Shown one piece after another: positions 6,183-6,278 of a stretch of 6,278 bases of DNA. The notes below the pieces were generated by a model that saw only the letters and a program-made list of their open reading frames with translations, made no database searches and was not told the DNA's origin. This stretch comes from JBMYYE01 sp049609065 (lineage in GTDB: Bacteria; Pseudomonadota; Alphaproteobacteria; Rhodobacterales; Rhodobacteraceae). Position 1 is the stretch's first letter, and each line of letters begins with the position of its first letter. The stretch is taken from the NCBI GenBank assembly GCA_049609065.1, contig JBMYYE010000121.1, forward strand, positions 1 to 6,278, in the 5' to 3' direction. A program made the position numbers and the translations under genes.

Positions 6183-6197
6183 GGGGGATCGCCCCCT
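6182..6197 (+). other. GC-rich hairpin between fusA and tuf
   Basis: AGGGGG (6182-6187) and CCCCCT (6192-6197) form a 6-bp stem closed by an ATCG tetraloop, starting on the last base of the fusA stop codon. CACGCC follows instead of a T run, so it is not an ordinary intrinsic terminator. It may block 3' exonucleases, mark an RNA processing point or slow polymerase, helping set tuf mRNA apart from the rest of the operon. Confidence 0.6.
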
Positions 6198-6212
6198 CAC
6201 GCCTTTCAATAT

Positions 6213-6218
6213 AGGAGG
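6213..6218 (+). promoter_or_regulatory. Consensus ribosome-binding site of tuf
   Basis: AGGAGG, a perfect anti-16S match, ends 5 nt before ATG 6224. It is the strongest Shine-Dalgarno of the four str genes here, in keeping with EF-Tu being made in excess over the other products. Confidence 0.9.
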
Positions 6219-6223
6219 CCATT

Positions 6224-6278
6224 ATGGCTAAAGAAAAGTTTGAGCGTAATAAACCGCACGTTAACATTGGCACAATCG
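6224..6278 (+). CDS. tuf: Translation elongation factor Tu, first 18 codons (3' end outside window)
   Basis: EF-Tu carries aminoacyl-tRNA to the ribosomal A site as a GTP complex. Only the N-terminus is present: MAKEKFERNKPHVNIGTI, the standard EF-Tu start just before the G1 loop (GHVDHGKT), which would begin right after the window edge. It follows fusA by 41 nt in the normal str order. Many alphaproteobacteria carry two tuf copies, so whether this is tufA or tufB cannot be told from the window. Confidence 0.97.
   Translation, partial: MAKEKFERNKPHVNIGTI

Noticed and set aside
1..6278. Mobile elements, CRISPR arrays, tRNA or rRNA genes
   Set aside because: No transposase, terminal inverted repeats, repeat-spacer pattern, cloverleaf or rRNA sequence was seen on either strand.

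Overview
The window is a housekeeping stretch of a bacterial chromosome with every gene on the + strand. It holds the 3' end of rpoC (RNA polymerase beta-prime), one EamA/DMT-type membrane transporter gene, and the str operon rpsL-rpsG-fusA-tuf, where tuf is cut by the window end after 18 codons. The rpoC-rpsL-rpsG-fusA-tuf adjacency, the EF-G sequence (for example GAVCVLDGNAGVEPQTETVW), a 123-aa S12 and the rpoC C-terminal region all point to an alphaproteobacterium. Moderate GC and the promoter style suggest Rhodobacterales (Roseobacter-like). That lineage placement is inference from memory of the families, not a search.

Layout. Positions 1-1880 are the last 625 codons of rpoC, followed at once by a textbook intrinsic terminator (1904-1932). 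Positions 1933-2055 are a short gap with no convincing promoter, but with a strong Shine-Dalgarno and an in-frame 3-codon ATG...TGA mini-ORF. Positions 2056-2925 encode a 10-helix DMT transporter whose codon use differs visibly from its neighbours. Positions 2926-3189 are a 264-nt leader region. It carries a near-consensus sigma70-type promoter (TTGACA-17-TATAGC) with a GANTC site in its spacer, a 17-position hairpin followed by a U tract that looks like an attenuator or terminator, a possible 31-codon leader ORF that runs through that hairpin, and two further dyads near the rpsL ribosome-binding site. Positions 3190-6182 are rpsL, rpsG and fusA at 12- and 20-nt spacings. A GC-rich hairpin without a U tract sits between fusA and tuf, and tuf starts at 6224 behind a perfect AGGAGG.

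How it works together. RpoC is the catalytic half of RNA polymerase. S12 and S7 are 30S proteins of the decoding centre and the head, EF-G drives translocation, and EF-Tu delivers aminoacyl-tRNA, so this is the transcription and translation core. The transporter is the odd one out: it is bracketed by the rpoC terminator and the str promoter. No mobile element, CRISPR array, tRNA or rRNA was seen, and no novel multi-gene system is present. The most interesting material is the regulatory architecture of the rpsL leader.
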